Below are positions 1 to 7,522 of a stretch of 64,000 nucleotides of DNA, piece after piece. The notes beneath the pieces are model-generated. The model saw only the letters and a list, made by a program, of their open reading frames with translations, had not been told where the DNA came from and did not search any database. Location of the stretch: contig NZ_SMOK01000002.1 in the NCBI RefSeq assembly GCF_004353925.1, positions 1-64,000 of the forward strand, in the 5' to 3' direction. Each line of letters opens with the position of its first letter. Within the stretch, counting starts at the first letter, position 1. A program made the translations under genes and the position numbers. This DNA is from Pseudomonas sp. H9 (GTDB lineage Bacteria; Pseudomonadota; Gammaproteobacteria; Pseudomonadales; Pseudomonadaceae).

Positions 1-165
1 GGCGACGTTTCGCACCACAAAGCGCCGGATGTCGGCTTGCTGTATGTGTGCGGCGGCATCCTGCTGTTGGCCTTCGCGATTCTGGTGGTGCGTTACGCTT
101 CGTACCGCTACCCGTCGACCAAAGCCATCGATGCCAGCGGTAAAGAAATCGAAGAAAGCAAGTAA
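1..165 (+). CDS. C-terminal end of an unidentified membrane protein (5' truncated by window)
   Basis: The reading frame is open from base 1 to a TAA at 163-165 and gives 54 residues. It has one clear hydrophobic segment (about residues 13-32, rich in Leu, Val and Ile) followed by a short charged tail ending EEIEESK-like (acidic and Lys). This fits the last transmembrane helix and cytoplasmic tail of an inner membrane transporter or oxidase subunit, but the family cannot be named from this fragment. The same 3' end occurs again at 265-429 with almost no change, so this copy belongs to a tandem duplication. Which copy ends the intact gene cannot be decided fully here, but this one is probably continuous with the gene to the left, because the second copy is preceded by a REP pair. 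Confidence 0.6.
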   Translation, partial: GDVSHHKAPDVGLLYVCGGILLLAFAILVVRYASYRYPSTKAIDASGKEIEESK

Positions 166-171
166 CCAAAC

Positions 172-243
172 GGTGGGAGCGGGCTTGCCCCGCGATTGCA
201 GTTTGTCAGGCACATTGCATCGCGGGGCAAGCCCGCTCCCACC
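172..243. repeat. REP pair (inverted) between duplicated gene ends
   Basis: Two facing copies of the Pseudomonas REP core (GGGAGCGGGCTTGCCCCGCG and its complement) are separated by about 22 bases and can form a long hairpin. The pair lies directly after the stop codon of the first gene-end copy and immediately before the second copy. Confidence 0.9.
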
Positions 244-429
244 GCCTTGACCCGCTTGCTCATCGGCGACGTTTCGCACCACAAAGCGCCGGATGTCGGC
301 TTGCTGTATGTGTGCGGCGGTATCCTGCTGTTGGCCTTCGCGATTCTGGTGGTGCGTTACGCCTCGTACCGCTACCCGTCGACCAAAGCCATCGATGCCA
401 GCGGTAAAGAAATCGAAGAAAGCAAGTAA
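240..429 (+). pseudogene. Duplicated 3' fragment of the preceding membrane protein gene
   Basis: Bases 265-429 repeat 1-165 nearly exactly (offset 264; for example one silent change in the Gly codons and one Ala codon). About 24 more upstream bases (from 241) read in frame as Leu/Arg-rich sequence that probably also belongs to the gene. The frame enters through the REP pair and has no plausible start codon or ribosome binding site of its own, so this is a remnant and not a functional gene. It is followed by a cut-off half REP (436-451). Confidence 0.75.
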
Positions 430-435
430 CCAGAC

Positions 436-451
436 GGTGGGAGCGGGCTTG
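436..451. repeat. Truncated REP half-element
   Basis: GGTGGGAGCGGGCTTG matches the left part of the REP core and then stops abruptly. It takes the same position after the second gene-end copy as the full REP pair does after the first copy. Confidence 0.75.
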
Positions 452-464
452 TGTCACCTGCAAT

Positions 465-497
465 AAAAAAGGCGAGCCCATTGGGCTCGCCTTTTTA
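465..497. terminator. Bidirectional rho-independent terminator
   Basis: A perfect GGCGAGCCCA/TGGGCTCGCC stem is flanked by AAAAAA on the left and TTTTT on the right. It can therefore end transcripts both from the plus-strand membrane gene and from the minus-strand HPF-like gene. Confidence 0.9.
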
Positions 498-515
498 CCG
501 TCTGCGTTGTGTTAT

Positions 516-923
516 TCAGCTGATGCTGCGCGCTTGCTCGTTCTCGAGGAATTCTTCCTGTAGCAAGCCGTCGTTCTGAGCACCGTCAATGCTTTGCTGG
601 GCCACCGCACGTTTGCTGCGCAGTTTGCCGTAGAAGTGCTCCAGTGCATGGTTGAGCTTGATCGCGGCGCCATCGACCGCCTGGTCGAGGGATGCGGATG
701 TGTGGCTCACGGAAATCGGTTGATGGCCTTTTGGGCGTGCCTCCATCTGGCAGCGTTTGTCGTGCGGACCTGGCTTGGCGCCATTCTCGTCTCGCAGGTG
801 GACCTCTACGCGGGTGAGGTCTTCTTCATATCGTTCGAGCGTGCTTTCTACTGTGCTACGGACCCACTCTTCCAGTCGAATGTTGCCTTGAATATGGTTG
901 TCGCTATTGACTTGGATTTGCAT
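516..923 (-). CDS. HPF/RaiA family ribosome-associated protein (short form)
   Basis: The 135-residue protein resembles the RaiA/HPF (sigma-54 modulation) fold. Its N-terminus has the strand MQIQVNSD, an amphipathic helix around residues 15-35, then RVEVHLRDENG as a second strand. A Lys/Arg-rich central part and a second helix (about 80-105, AVDGAAIKLNHALEHFYGKL) follow. The acidic tail is unlike the dimerising domain of long HPF. Members bind the 30S A/P-site region and inactivate or protect ribosomes during stress. The start is supported by AAGGGAT about 7 bases upstream. It stands alone on the minus strand between two terminators. It is not necessarily the main Hpf, which usually sits beside rpoN; this is probably a paralogue. 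Confidence 0.75.
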   Translation of the reverse strand: MQIQVNSDNHIQGNIRLEEWVRSTVESTLERYEEDLTRVEVHLRDENGAKPGPHDKRCQMEARPKGHQPISVSHTSASLDQAVDGAAIKLNHALEHFYGKLRSKRAVAQQSIDGAQNDGLLQEEFLENEQARSIS

Positions 924-1061
924 AGTTCAATCCCTTATTCAGCTAGCTCGCAAGAGAATCGATGGGGCCTTGTCGGCCTGGAAACCATCGCCTCTTGACT
1001 ACAAGGTCAGGCACTTGGCCGAACATTTCAAGCCCTTTTGAAAGATAAATTTCTTGTTGCA

Positions 1062-1087
1062 AAAAGCCCGGCGTCGGCCGGGCTTTT
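1062..1087 (-). terminator. Terminator after fecA
   Basis: An AAAAGCCCGGC/GCCGGGCTTTT inverted repeat with a 4-base loop lies just beyond the fecA stop codon (minus strand) and ends in a T run in that direction. Confidence 0.85.
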
Positions 1088-1099
1088 GCATGCGCTGGG

Positions 1100-3439
1100 T
1101 CAAAACGCGACAGAAGTCTGTAGGTATACCGTACGAGGCTCACCCACGTACTTGCCTTTGTTGTTGTCATCAAAGGAGCGTGTGTAGTACTGGTGATTGA
1201 GGATGTTCTTCACCCCAACGGCCACGTTCAGGTTCGCCAGTTGCGGGCCAAAATCGTAGCCCGCGCGGCTGCTGAACAGCATGTAGCCCGGGATGCGCCC
1301 GGTGCTGCCATCGGCACTTTCGGTCGAGGTGTTGGCGTTGTCGGCGAACTGGTCGCTCTGGTAGGTGCTGTCCAGGTTCAGCTGCCACGGGCCTTCGGTG
1401 TAACCGATGCCCAGGGTGCCTTTGTGGCGCGAGGAGAAGGGCACACGATTGCCCTTGTTCGGCCCGTCTTCGCGGATTTTCGCATCGACAAAGGCGTAGG
1501 TCGCATACACGTCAAAACCAGCCAGTGCCGGGTTCAGGCCTTCCAGTGCGTACTTGACGCTGGTCTCGATTCCTTGATGGCGGGTTTCGCCGCGGGCAAT
1601 CACCGAGTCGTTGGTCTGGTTGCTTTCGTACTGGTTGTCGAAGTTGATCAGGAACGCGCCGATTTCCGCCTGCAACACACCGTCGTCATAGCGCGTACCC
1701 AGTTCCCAGGTGCGGGCCTTTTCCGGTTTCACTTCACCGCTGCTGACCCGGTTGGGCATCTGGCTGTACTGCACACTGCCAAACGAGCCTTCGGTGTTGG
1801 CGTACAGATTCCAGCTGTCGGTCAGGTGATACATCACGTTCAGTGCTGGCAGTGCGGTGTTGTAGTCGCCCTGGTAACGCACGCCGCTGATTTTGTTGGC
1901 CTGCTCGGAGTCGATCATTTCGTAGCGGATGCCCGGGGTGATGGTCCACTGGCCAATGTCGATACGGTCATCGAGGAAGATCGCGTGAGCATCGGTGCTA
2001 CCACGGGTGTCACGGTCTTTGCGGCTGGCGGTGGTAGGCAACTGATCGGCGCTGATCGGCTCACGGTAGCGCAGTTCGTGGCTGGCTTCGTTGACGTAGC
2101 GGTAGCCGATACCCACTTCATGCCAGCTTTCACCGAGGGCGAAACCTTGCGAGAAGCGCGTTTCGATGCCGCGTACCCAGTACTCGCGGGGCGACAGCGA
2201 AATGAAGCTGCCCTGGTCGAGATAACCGCTGCGCAAGGTCTTGGTGAAGAAGCTGTTGACGCTGAATTGGCGAGCGTCTTCCTGGTAGTCGTAGCCGAGG
2301 TTGAACATGGTCCGGCGACCCCAGAACTTGTCGTCAAGTCGCGTCGACTGGTACGGGTCGGCGTCGTAATCGGCAACGCTCAGACCGCCGGGCATCTGTG
2401 CTTCACCTTCGTAATACTGGGCCATGGCGTGCAGGCTGTTGGCCTCGTCGAGCTGCAGTTTACCTTTGAGGATCAGGTCGTCGATCTGCGTGTCGCTGTG
2501 TTCGCGCCAGTCGCCGCCACGGGTGCCGGAGTACAGCAGGGCGCCGCCCAGGCCGTTGTCGTTGGTGCCGCCGGCGAGCAGGTTGGCGCTGGTCTTGAAG
2601 CCGTCATGGCTGGAAGACGGGCTGGTCTGGGTCTGGAAGCCTGCCTTGACGGTCGGTTCGTCTGGAATCGCCCGGGTCACGAAGTTGACGATGCCGCCGA
2701 CGTTCTGCGGGCCGTAGCGCACCGCGCCACCCCCACGAACGACGTCCACGGCATCCATGTTGCCCATGCTGATCGGCGCGAACGACAACTGTGGCTGGCC
2801 ATACGGCGCGAAGGGAACAGGGATGCCGTCCATCAGCACGGTAGAACGTGATGCCAGGCGCGGGTTGAGGCCACGAATACCGAAGTTCAGGGCCATGTCG
2901 TGGCTGCCGGTGCCGTTATTGTCTGGTGCGTTGACACCGGGAATACGGTTAAGCACTTCGCGGGCGGTGGTGGCGCCTTGGCGTTCGAATTCTTCACGGC
3001 GGATCACGTCGCGCGCGCCGGGATGCTCGAAGACGTTGTCTTGCTGAGCGACCCCCAACCAGTCACCGACCACGGTCGAAGTGCCCAGTTCTACCGGGGC
3101 ACTGGCAGATGTTGCCGGTTGCAGGCTGAAGGCGTTTTCGCCTTCGGCACGCGCTTGCAGGCCACTGCCTTGCAGCAAAGCGTCCAGGCCCTGCTGTGGG
3201 CTGTATTGACCTTGCAGGCCGGGGCTTTGCACACCACTGGTCACTTGCGAGCCGAACGAGATCAGTACACCGCTTTCCCGGCCGAACTGGTTCAGGGCAC
3301 TTTCCAGCGACATCGGGGCGATATGGTAAGTGCGTGCAGTGGCTTGTTCGGCCAGGGCAGGAACAGTGACAACGCTCAGGCCGATGCCGAACAGCAGTGG
3401 ACGAAGGGCCTGGGCCAGTGGGCTGGGTCGAAGGGGCAT
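1100..3439 (-). CDS. fecA: Ferric citrate outer membrane receptor FecA
   Basis: This TonB-dependent outer membrane receptor for ferric dicitrate has 779 residues and also acts as the signal transducer. A signal peptide of about 30 residues ends VPALA. An N-terminal STN signalling domain (about 31-108) follows, then a TonB-box region near 116-126, a plug (about 135-255) and a 22-strand barrel ending in a terminal Phe. Long stretches match E. coli FecA from memory, e.g. VVGDWLG, FEHPGARDVIRREEF, GTGSHDMALNFGIRGLNPR and ADGSTGRIPG. The STN domain should contact FecR to activate FecI. I chose the ATG at 3439, 17 codons inside the longest frame, because AAGGA lies 8 bases upstream and the signal peptide then has normal length. 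It lies 90 bases after fecR, with a hairpin between. Confidence 0.95.
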   Translation of the reverse strand: MPLRPSPLAQALRPLLFGIGLSVVTVPALAEQATARTYHIAPMSLESALNQFGRESGVLISFGSQVTSGVQSPGLQGQYSPQQGLDALLQGSGLQARAEGENAFSLQPATSASAPVELGTSTVVGDWLGVAQQDNVFEHPGARDVIRREEFERQGATTAREVLNRIPGVNAPDNNGTGSHDMALNFGIRGLNPRLASRSTVLMDGIPVPFAPYGQPQLSFAPISMGNMDAVDVVRGGGAVRYGPQNVGGIVNFVTRAIPDEPTVKAGFQTQTSPSSSHDGFKTSANLLAGGTNDNGLGGALLYSGTRGGDWREHSDTQIDDLILKGKLQLDEANSLHAMAQYYEGEAQMPGGLSVADYDADPYQSTRLDDKFWGRRTMFNLGYDYQEDARQFSVNSFFTKTLRSGYLDQGSFISLSPREYWVRGIETRFSQGFALGESWHEVGIGYRYVNEASHELRYREPISADQLPTTASRKDRDTRGSTDAHAIFLDDRIDIGQWTITPGIRYEMIDSEQANKISGVRYQGDYNTALPALNVMYHLTDSWNLYANTEGSFGSVQYSQMPNRVSSGEVKPEKARTWELGTRYDDGVLQAEIGAFLINFDNQYESNQTNDSVIARGETRHQGIETSVKYALEGLNPALAGFDVYATYAFVDAKIREDGPNKGNRVPFSSRHKGTLGIGYTEGPWQLNLDSTYQSDQFADNANTSTESADGSTGRIPGYMLFSSRAGYDFGPQLANLNVAVGVKNILNHQYYTRSFDDNNKGKYVGEPRTVYLQTSVAF

Positions 3440-3452
3440 GCAAGGTGTCCTT

Positions 3453-3484
3453 GAGAAGGTCAAAGCAAAGGGTTCTGCCTTCTC
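3453..3484 (-). other. Hairpin just upstream of the fecA ribosome binding site
   Basis: The GAGAAGG and CCTTCTC arms are exact complements, separated by 18 bases, in the fecR-fecA gap. The 3' arm (minus strand) almost touches the fecA AAGGA. There is no T run, so it is not a clear terminator. It may protect the fecA message or limit its translation. Confidence 0.5.
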
Positions 3485-3529
3485 TGTCACGCGAGATGGA
3501 AAAACAGCTCAGGTGGTTTGAAGTTTTTT

Positions 3530-4465
3530 TCAGGCCCGTGCTTCGACCGTCACCCAGTAGCGGGTAAAGCGCCGCACACGTACCGGCAGGGCAACTTCCA
3601 GCAGGTCGAGAATACGTTCGCTGTCGGCCAGCGGATAACTGCCGGAAATCAGCAGGTCGGCCACTTCAGGGGCACAGTTGAGCTGGCCACGGCGGTAACG
3701 GCCCAACTCGTCGAGGAAGTCGCCCAAGCGCATGTGCGCAGCCACCAGCATGCCGTCGACCCACGCCCCGGCATTGCTGTCGATTAACTGCGTGGCCTGC
3801 CACTGCGGGCCGTTGAAGCGAGCCTGGCGCCCGGCGGCCAGGGGTTGGCCGGCAAGGCTGGCGCTGCCTTGGTGAACGCTGAGCTGGCTGTAATGGGGGT
3901 ACTGGCGCAGGTTGTATCGACCGCTTTCGAGTTGCAGCAGGCCGAAGTCGGTGAGCAGGTGCAGCGGGCGGGTATCGTCAGCGACGGTGAGCTGTATTTC
4001 ACCTTCAAGCAGGCGCACCAGGCGTAGCTGAGCATCGAACTGCACATCGGCGGCGCTGCGGGTGTTCAGGTGTAGCAGGCTGCCGTCGTCCAATGGTTGG
4101 CGACGTCGCTCGCCCACTGGGCTGCGGTAATCGGCCAGCAAGGTGGGCAATGGATTGTGTTGGTGCAGGGTCAAGCCAACGCTGCCTCCTACCCCCAGAA
4201 TCAGCAAGGCCTTGAGTGCCCGGCGACGGCTGGCTGACTGCGGCGCTTGCAACGCCGCATGGGCCAGCGGCGAAGACAAACCACGTAGGCGCTGGTTGAC
4301 GCGTTGGATGTGCTCCCACGCCCGGCGGTGTTCTTCATGGGCTTGCAGCCATTGCTGCAGTGCTTGCTGTTGGCGCGGATCGAGTGCTCCGCCCTGCAGT
4401 TCGATGAGCCAGTGCACAGCCTGCTCGGCCACCTGCGGCGAGAACGTCTGTTGGGCGCTGTTCAC
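3530..4465 (-). CDS. fecR: Anti-sigma regulator FecR
   Basis: The 311-residue FecR-type single-pass membrane regulator carries the signal from FecA to the sigma factor. Visible parts are a DUF4880-like cytoplasmic N-terminus with the WLIELQGG and WLQAHEEHRRAWEHI motifs (about 18-55), one transmembrane segment (about 84-100, ALLILGVGGSVGLTL) and the periplasmic FecR domain (about 110-215, with VGERRRQPLDDGSLLHLNT). The C-terminal STN-binding part includes LADSERILDLLEVALPVRV. It starts with GTG overlapping the fecI stop by 4 bases, so the two are translationally coupled. The position between fecI and fecA is the classical arrangement. Confidence 0.93.
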   Translation of the reverse strand: MNSAQQTFSPQVAEQAVHWLIELQGGALDPRQQQALQQWLQAHEEHRRAWEHIQRVNQRLRGLSSPLAHAALQAPQSASRRRALKALLILGVGGSVGLTLHQHNPLPTLLADYRSPVGERRRQPLDDGSLLHLNTRSAADVQFDAQLRLVRLLEGEIQLTVADDTRPLHLLTDFGLLQLESGRYNLRQYPHYSQLSVHQGSASLAGQPLAAGRQARFNGPQWQATQLIDSNAGAWVDGMLVAAHMRLGDFLDELGRYRRGQLNCAPEVADLLISGSYPLADSERILDLLEVALPVRVRRFTRYWVTVEARA

Positions 4466-4956
4466 AGGGCAAAGTAACAGCGCAGGGCTGCCTTGTTCAG
4501 GTAACGCTTGACCGTGGCCAGGGAGATATTGAGCTGGGCGGCGATTTCGCCGTAGCTCAAACCATCGACCTGGGCCAGCAGGAACGCGCGTTTGACCACC
4601 GGGGCCAAGCCATCGAGCAGGCGGTCGAGTTCCAGCAGGGTCTCAAAGATGATCGCCCGGTGTTCCTCCGACGGCACCAACTCTTCTGGCAGTTGTGCCA
4701 ACGCCTGGTAGTAAGCGCGCTCGATGTCTTGACGTCGGTAGTGGTTGAACAGCACGCGTTTGGCCACGGTGGTCAGGAATGCCCGCGGCTCGTTGAGCAC
4801 GGGTGTTTCTCGGGCCTGCAACAGGCGCATGAAGGTGTCGTGGGCCAGGTCTGCGGCGTTGTCCGGGCAGCCCAGGCGTTGACGCAGCCAGCCGGTCAAC
4901 CAGTTGTGATGGGCGTGGTAAAGGCCTTCGAGCGAGGAAGGGGAGGCACTGGGCAC
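4462..4956 (-). CDS. fecI: ECF sigma factor FecI
   Basis: This extracytoplasmic-function sigma factor directs transcription of fecA. Region 2 contains LYHAHHNWLTGWLRQRLG and DLAHDTFMRLL, followed by FLTTVAKRVLFNHYRR. Region 4 carries the helix-turn-helix LSYGEIAAQLNISLATVKRY. The frame could start at an ATG at 5034, but the GTG at 4956 is preferred. GGAG lies 8 bases upstream, the resulting 164 residues match the usual family length, and the longer version would include the Fur-box-like site at 4988-5007 as coding sequence. Confidence 0.9.
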   Translation of the reverse strand: MPSASPSSLEGLYHAHHNWLTGWLRQRLGCPDNAADLAHDTFMRLLQARETPVLNEPRAFLTTVAKRVLFNHYRRQDIERAYYQALAQLPEELVPSEEHRAIIFETLLELDRLLDGLAPVVKRAFLLAQVDGLSYGEIAAQLNISLATVKRYLNKAALRCYFAL

Positions 4957-4987
4957 CGTGAACACTCCGGCGCCGTGATGCGCAACA

Positions 4988-5007
4988 GAATAAGAATTGT
5001 TCGCATT
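4988..5007. promoter_or_regulatory. Fur-box-like site in front of fecI
   Basis: GAATAAGAATTGTTCGCATT resembles Pseudomonas Fur operators (ATGAGAATTGTTCGCATT-like). It lies just upstream of the chosen fecI start and should repress fecIR under iron sufficiency. Confidence 0.7.
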
Positions 5008-5101
5008 GTAGTGCTTCCCGTGGCGGTTCGGCAATCAGACGCAGACTGACGGCAAAAACGGAGGGTGGAAAATGTAAATAACGTAAATAAGCTGTACTCT
5101 C

Positions 5102-5121
5102 ATTTGAGAATAAATAGCATT
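5102..5121. promoter_or_regulatory. Fur-box-like site in front of the TonB receptor
   Basis: ATTTGAGAATAAATAGCATT is A/T rich with the GAGAAT...GCATT pattern of Fur sites. It lies about 55 bases upstream of the GTG start at 5174 and faces the fecI site across a divergent intergenic region. Confidence 0.65.
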
Positions 5122-5173
5122 CGCTCCCTGAGTATCTTTACCCAATCTTTACTTTTCTCAGGGAGAGTTCTAC

Positions 5174-7144
5174 GTGTCCCCGCTTTTCACCCGCTCCTGT
5201 CTCGCGCTCACCCTCTGCTCGCTGTACACCAACCACGCCAGTGCCAACGAGCAGAAGCCGATGGAACTGGACAACGTAGTGGTCACTGCTTCCGGTTTCT
5301 CTCAGCAAATCAAAGATGCGCCGGCGTCGATCTCGGTGATTACCCGCGAGCAGATCGAGAACAAGTCCTACCGTGATGTGACCGATGCTCTGAAAGACGT
5401 TCCGGGCGTAGTGGTTACCGGTGGCGCCAGTTCCAGCGACATCAGTATTCGCGGCATGGCCTCCAAGTACACGCTGATGCTGGTTGATGGCAAACGTCAG
5501 GACTCACGGGCTACCCGTCCGAACAGTGATGGCGCGGGGATCGAGCAAGGCTGGATGCCGCCGCTGGAAGCGATTGAGCGTATTGAAGTGGTGCGCGGGC
5601 CGATGTCGTCGTTGTATGGCTCCGACGCGATGGGCGGGGTGATCAACATCATCACCCGTAAAGTCACGCCGAACTGGTACGGCGGTGTGCGTAGCGAAGC
5701 CACCTTCCAGGACCGTTCCGACTCGGGTGACTACAACAGCACCAGCGCCTTCGTCTCCGGGCCGCTGATCGAGAATCTGGTCGGTTTGCAGCTCTATGGT
5801 CAAACCTCGAACCGTGACGAAGACGACTTTACCAACGGTTTTAACGAGCAGAGCACCGACAGCGGCACGGCCAAGCTGTCGTTCACCCCTGACGAACACA
5901 ACGACATCACCTTCGAGGCGGGTAAGTCTGAGCAGGAGCGTAATGCGCACAAAGGCAAGTCGGCGCGTTCCTCCGACAGCTTCAGTGACTACGAGCGCAC
6001 CAACTTCGCCATCAGTCACTCTGGTCGCTGGGAAAGCATCACCACTGACAGCTACCTGCAGCGCGAGAAGATCGAGAACCCGGGCCGGCGCATGGAGCTG
6101 GAGAACACCGTGCTCAACTCGCAGGTGTCGTTCTTCAGCGATTCGCACATCACCACCATCGGTGGCTCGTACAAGTACGAAGACCTGACCGACGAAGGTA
6201 ACCAACTGGCCGCAGCCTCCGACGTCAACCAGCTGACGCGTTGGTCGTGGGCGCTGTTTGCTGAAGACGAATGGCGTCTGACCGAGGCGTTCGCGTTGAC
6301 CGGTGGCATTCGTATGGATAAAGACGAAAACTACGGTACACATTGGTCGCCACGCTTGTACGGCGTGTATCACCCAACCGAGCACTGGACCGTCAAAGGT
6401 GGTGTGTCCAGCGGCTATCGTTCGCCGGACATCCGCGCGGCCGTGGATGACTGGGGGCAGATCACTGGCGGTGGTGGCGACCCGGCAATCATTGTGGGTA
6501 ACTCCAACCTCAAGCCGGAAAAGAGCCTGAGCCAGGAAATCGGCGTGATCTGGGACAACCTGGAAGGGTTCTCCACGGGTTTGACCGTGTTCAACACCGA
6601 CTTCAAAGACAAGATCACCGAAACCCGCCGTTGCACCGACAGCACTGGCGGTGCCTCGGGGCAGTGCCAGATCGGCGGGACCTCGTACAAGTTCATCAGT
6701 GACCGGGTGAACGTCGATGAAGCACAGATGCGCGGTATTGAAGCGACGCTGGATTGGGACATCACCCAGGCGCTGAAGCTCGCCACCAACTACACCTTCA
6801 CCGACTCCGAGCAGAAGAGCGGCCCACAGAAGGGCAAAGCCCTGAACCAGATGCCACGGCATATGGTCAACGCCACCCTGGACTGGCAGACCACCGACCA
6901 ACTGGGTACCTGGGCGCGCCTGAACTACCGCGGCAAGACGTCTGACTACCTGGGCCGCACCACCATGTCCGATGGCACACCGTCTTACACCTTTGTCGAC
7001 CTCGGCGGCACCTACCGGGTGACCAAGAACGTGAAGCTGCTGGCGGGCGTCTACAACGTGTTCAACAAGGAAGTCGATTACGAGAATTACCAGACCGTGC
7101 TGGATGGTCGTCGTTACACCGTCGGTATCGATCTGTCGTTCTGA
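5174..7144 (+). CDS. TonB-dependent siderophore receptor (CirA/FepA-like)
   Basis: The 656-residue outer membrane receptor has a signal peptide (about 1-24, ending ASA), the TonB box LDNVVVTA near 32-39, a plug with ISVITREQIE, VPGVVVTGG, ISIRGM and VVRGPMSSLYGSDAMGGVINII (in parts), and a beta barrel ending GIDLSF. It lacks an STN domain, so it does not signal through a sigma factor itself. The family takes up catecholate siderophores, and colicins in enterics; the substrate here is unknown. The GTG start has GGGAGA 7 bases upstream. It is followed by a set of three small membrane genes often found with such receptors, separated by a further Fur-like site. Confidence 0.9.
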   Translation: MSPLFTRSCLALTLCSLYTNHASANEQKPMELDNVVVTASGFSQQIKDAPASISVITREQIENKSYRDVTDALKDVPGVVVTGGASSSDISIRGMASKYTLMLVDGKRQDSRATRPNSDGAGIEQGWMPPLEAIERIEVVRGPMSSLYGSDAMGGVINIITRKVTPNWYGGVRSEATFQDRSDSGDYNSTSAFVSGPLIENLVGLQLYGQTSNRDEDDFTNGFNEQSTDSGTAKLSFTPDEHNDITFEAGKSEQERNAHKGKSARSSDSFSDYERTNFAISHSGRWESITTDSYLQREKIENPGRRMELENTVLNSQVSFFSDSHITTIGGSYKYEDLTDEGNQLAAASDVNQLTRWSWALFAEDEWRLTEAFALTGGIRMDKDENYGTHWSPRLYGVYHPTEHWTVKGGVSSGYRSPDIRAAVDDWGQITGGGGDPAIIVGNSNLKPEKSLSQEIGVIWDNLEGFSTGLTVFNTDFKDKITETRRCTDSTGGASGQCQIGGTSYKFISDRVNVDEAQMRGIEATLDWDITQALKLATNYTFTDSEQKSGPQKGKALNQMPRHMVNATLDWQTTDQLGTWARLNYRGKTSDYLGRTTMSDGTPSYTFVDLGGTYRVTKNVKLLAGVYNVFNKEVDYENYQTVLDGRRYTVGIDLSF

Positions 7145-7163
7145 CAATCAGGCCTGCGGCTTT

Positions 7164-7190
7164 GCATATGAGAATATAACTCATTATTAT
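7164..7190. promoter_or_regulatory. Fur-box-like site between receptor and DUF3649 gene
   Basis: ATGAGAATATAACTCATTAT, an A/T-rich imperfect dyad with GAGAAT, lies 20 bases after the receptor stop and about 30 bases before the next start. It suggests an additional iron-controlled promoter inside the locus. Confidence 0.6.
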
Positions 7191-7219
7191 TGGCTTCCTC
7201 TTCACTAGGAATGGACGCC

Positions 7220-7522
7220 ATGAAAAGCAAAGCCGCCGGCTTGCCCCTGAATTATCGCCTGGCTGTGACCTCACGCTGCCTGGCCGCTGTGTTCGGGGGG
7301 TATTTGCTGGCGGCCATGGCCAGCGTCTGTGTCACCCTGTTGGCACCGATGCCCAAAGCAGAAGCCGTGCTCACCGGCATGATGCTGTCCTTCTTGTTCT
7401 ACTTGGTAGCCTTTCTCTGGTGCTTTGCCAGCCGCAGTGCCTGGCAGGCCTGGCAGGGTGTGTTGCTGCCGAGCCTGGTGCTCGGGGTGATCAACGGTCT
7501 GGCTTACTGGATGAAGAACTGA
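7220..7522 (+). CDS. DUF3649 family membrane protein
   Basis: The 100-residue protein is small and very hydrophobic, with three predicted membrane helices (about 16-45, 50-75 and 80-96) and an ending of LAYWMKN. DUF3649 proteins occur beside PepSY and DUF3325 proteins in iron-siderophore loci of Pseudomonas; their biochemical role is not established. The start at 7220 is chosen over upstream starts because AGGA lies 9 bases before it. The stop overlaps the next ATG by one base (TGATG), indicating coupled translation with the PepSY gene. Confidence 0.75.
   Translation: MKSKAAGLPLNYRLAVTSRCLAAVFGGYLLAAMASVCVTLLAPMPKAEAVLTGMMLSFLFYLVAFLWCFASRSAWQAWQGVLLPSLVLGVINGLAYWMKN

Noticed and set aside
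1193..2851. Long plus-strand open frame (552 residues) across fecA
   Set aside because: It is antisense to a clearly recognised fecA and its protein shows no family features; it is a GC-rich codon shadow.
4957..5034. N-terminal extension of FecI to the ATG at 5034
   Set aside because: It would code through the Fur-like site and add 26 residues unlike the family; the GTG at 4956 has a better ribosome binding site.
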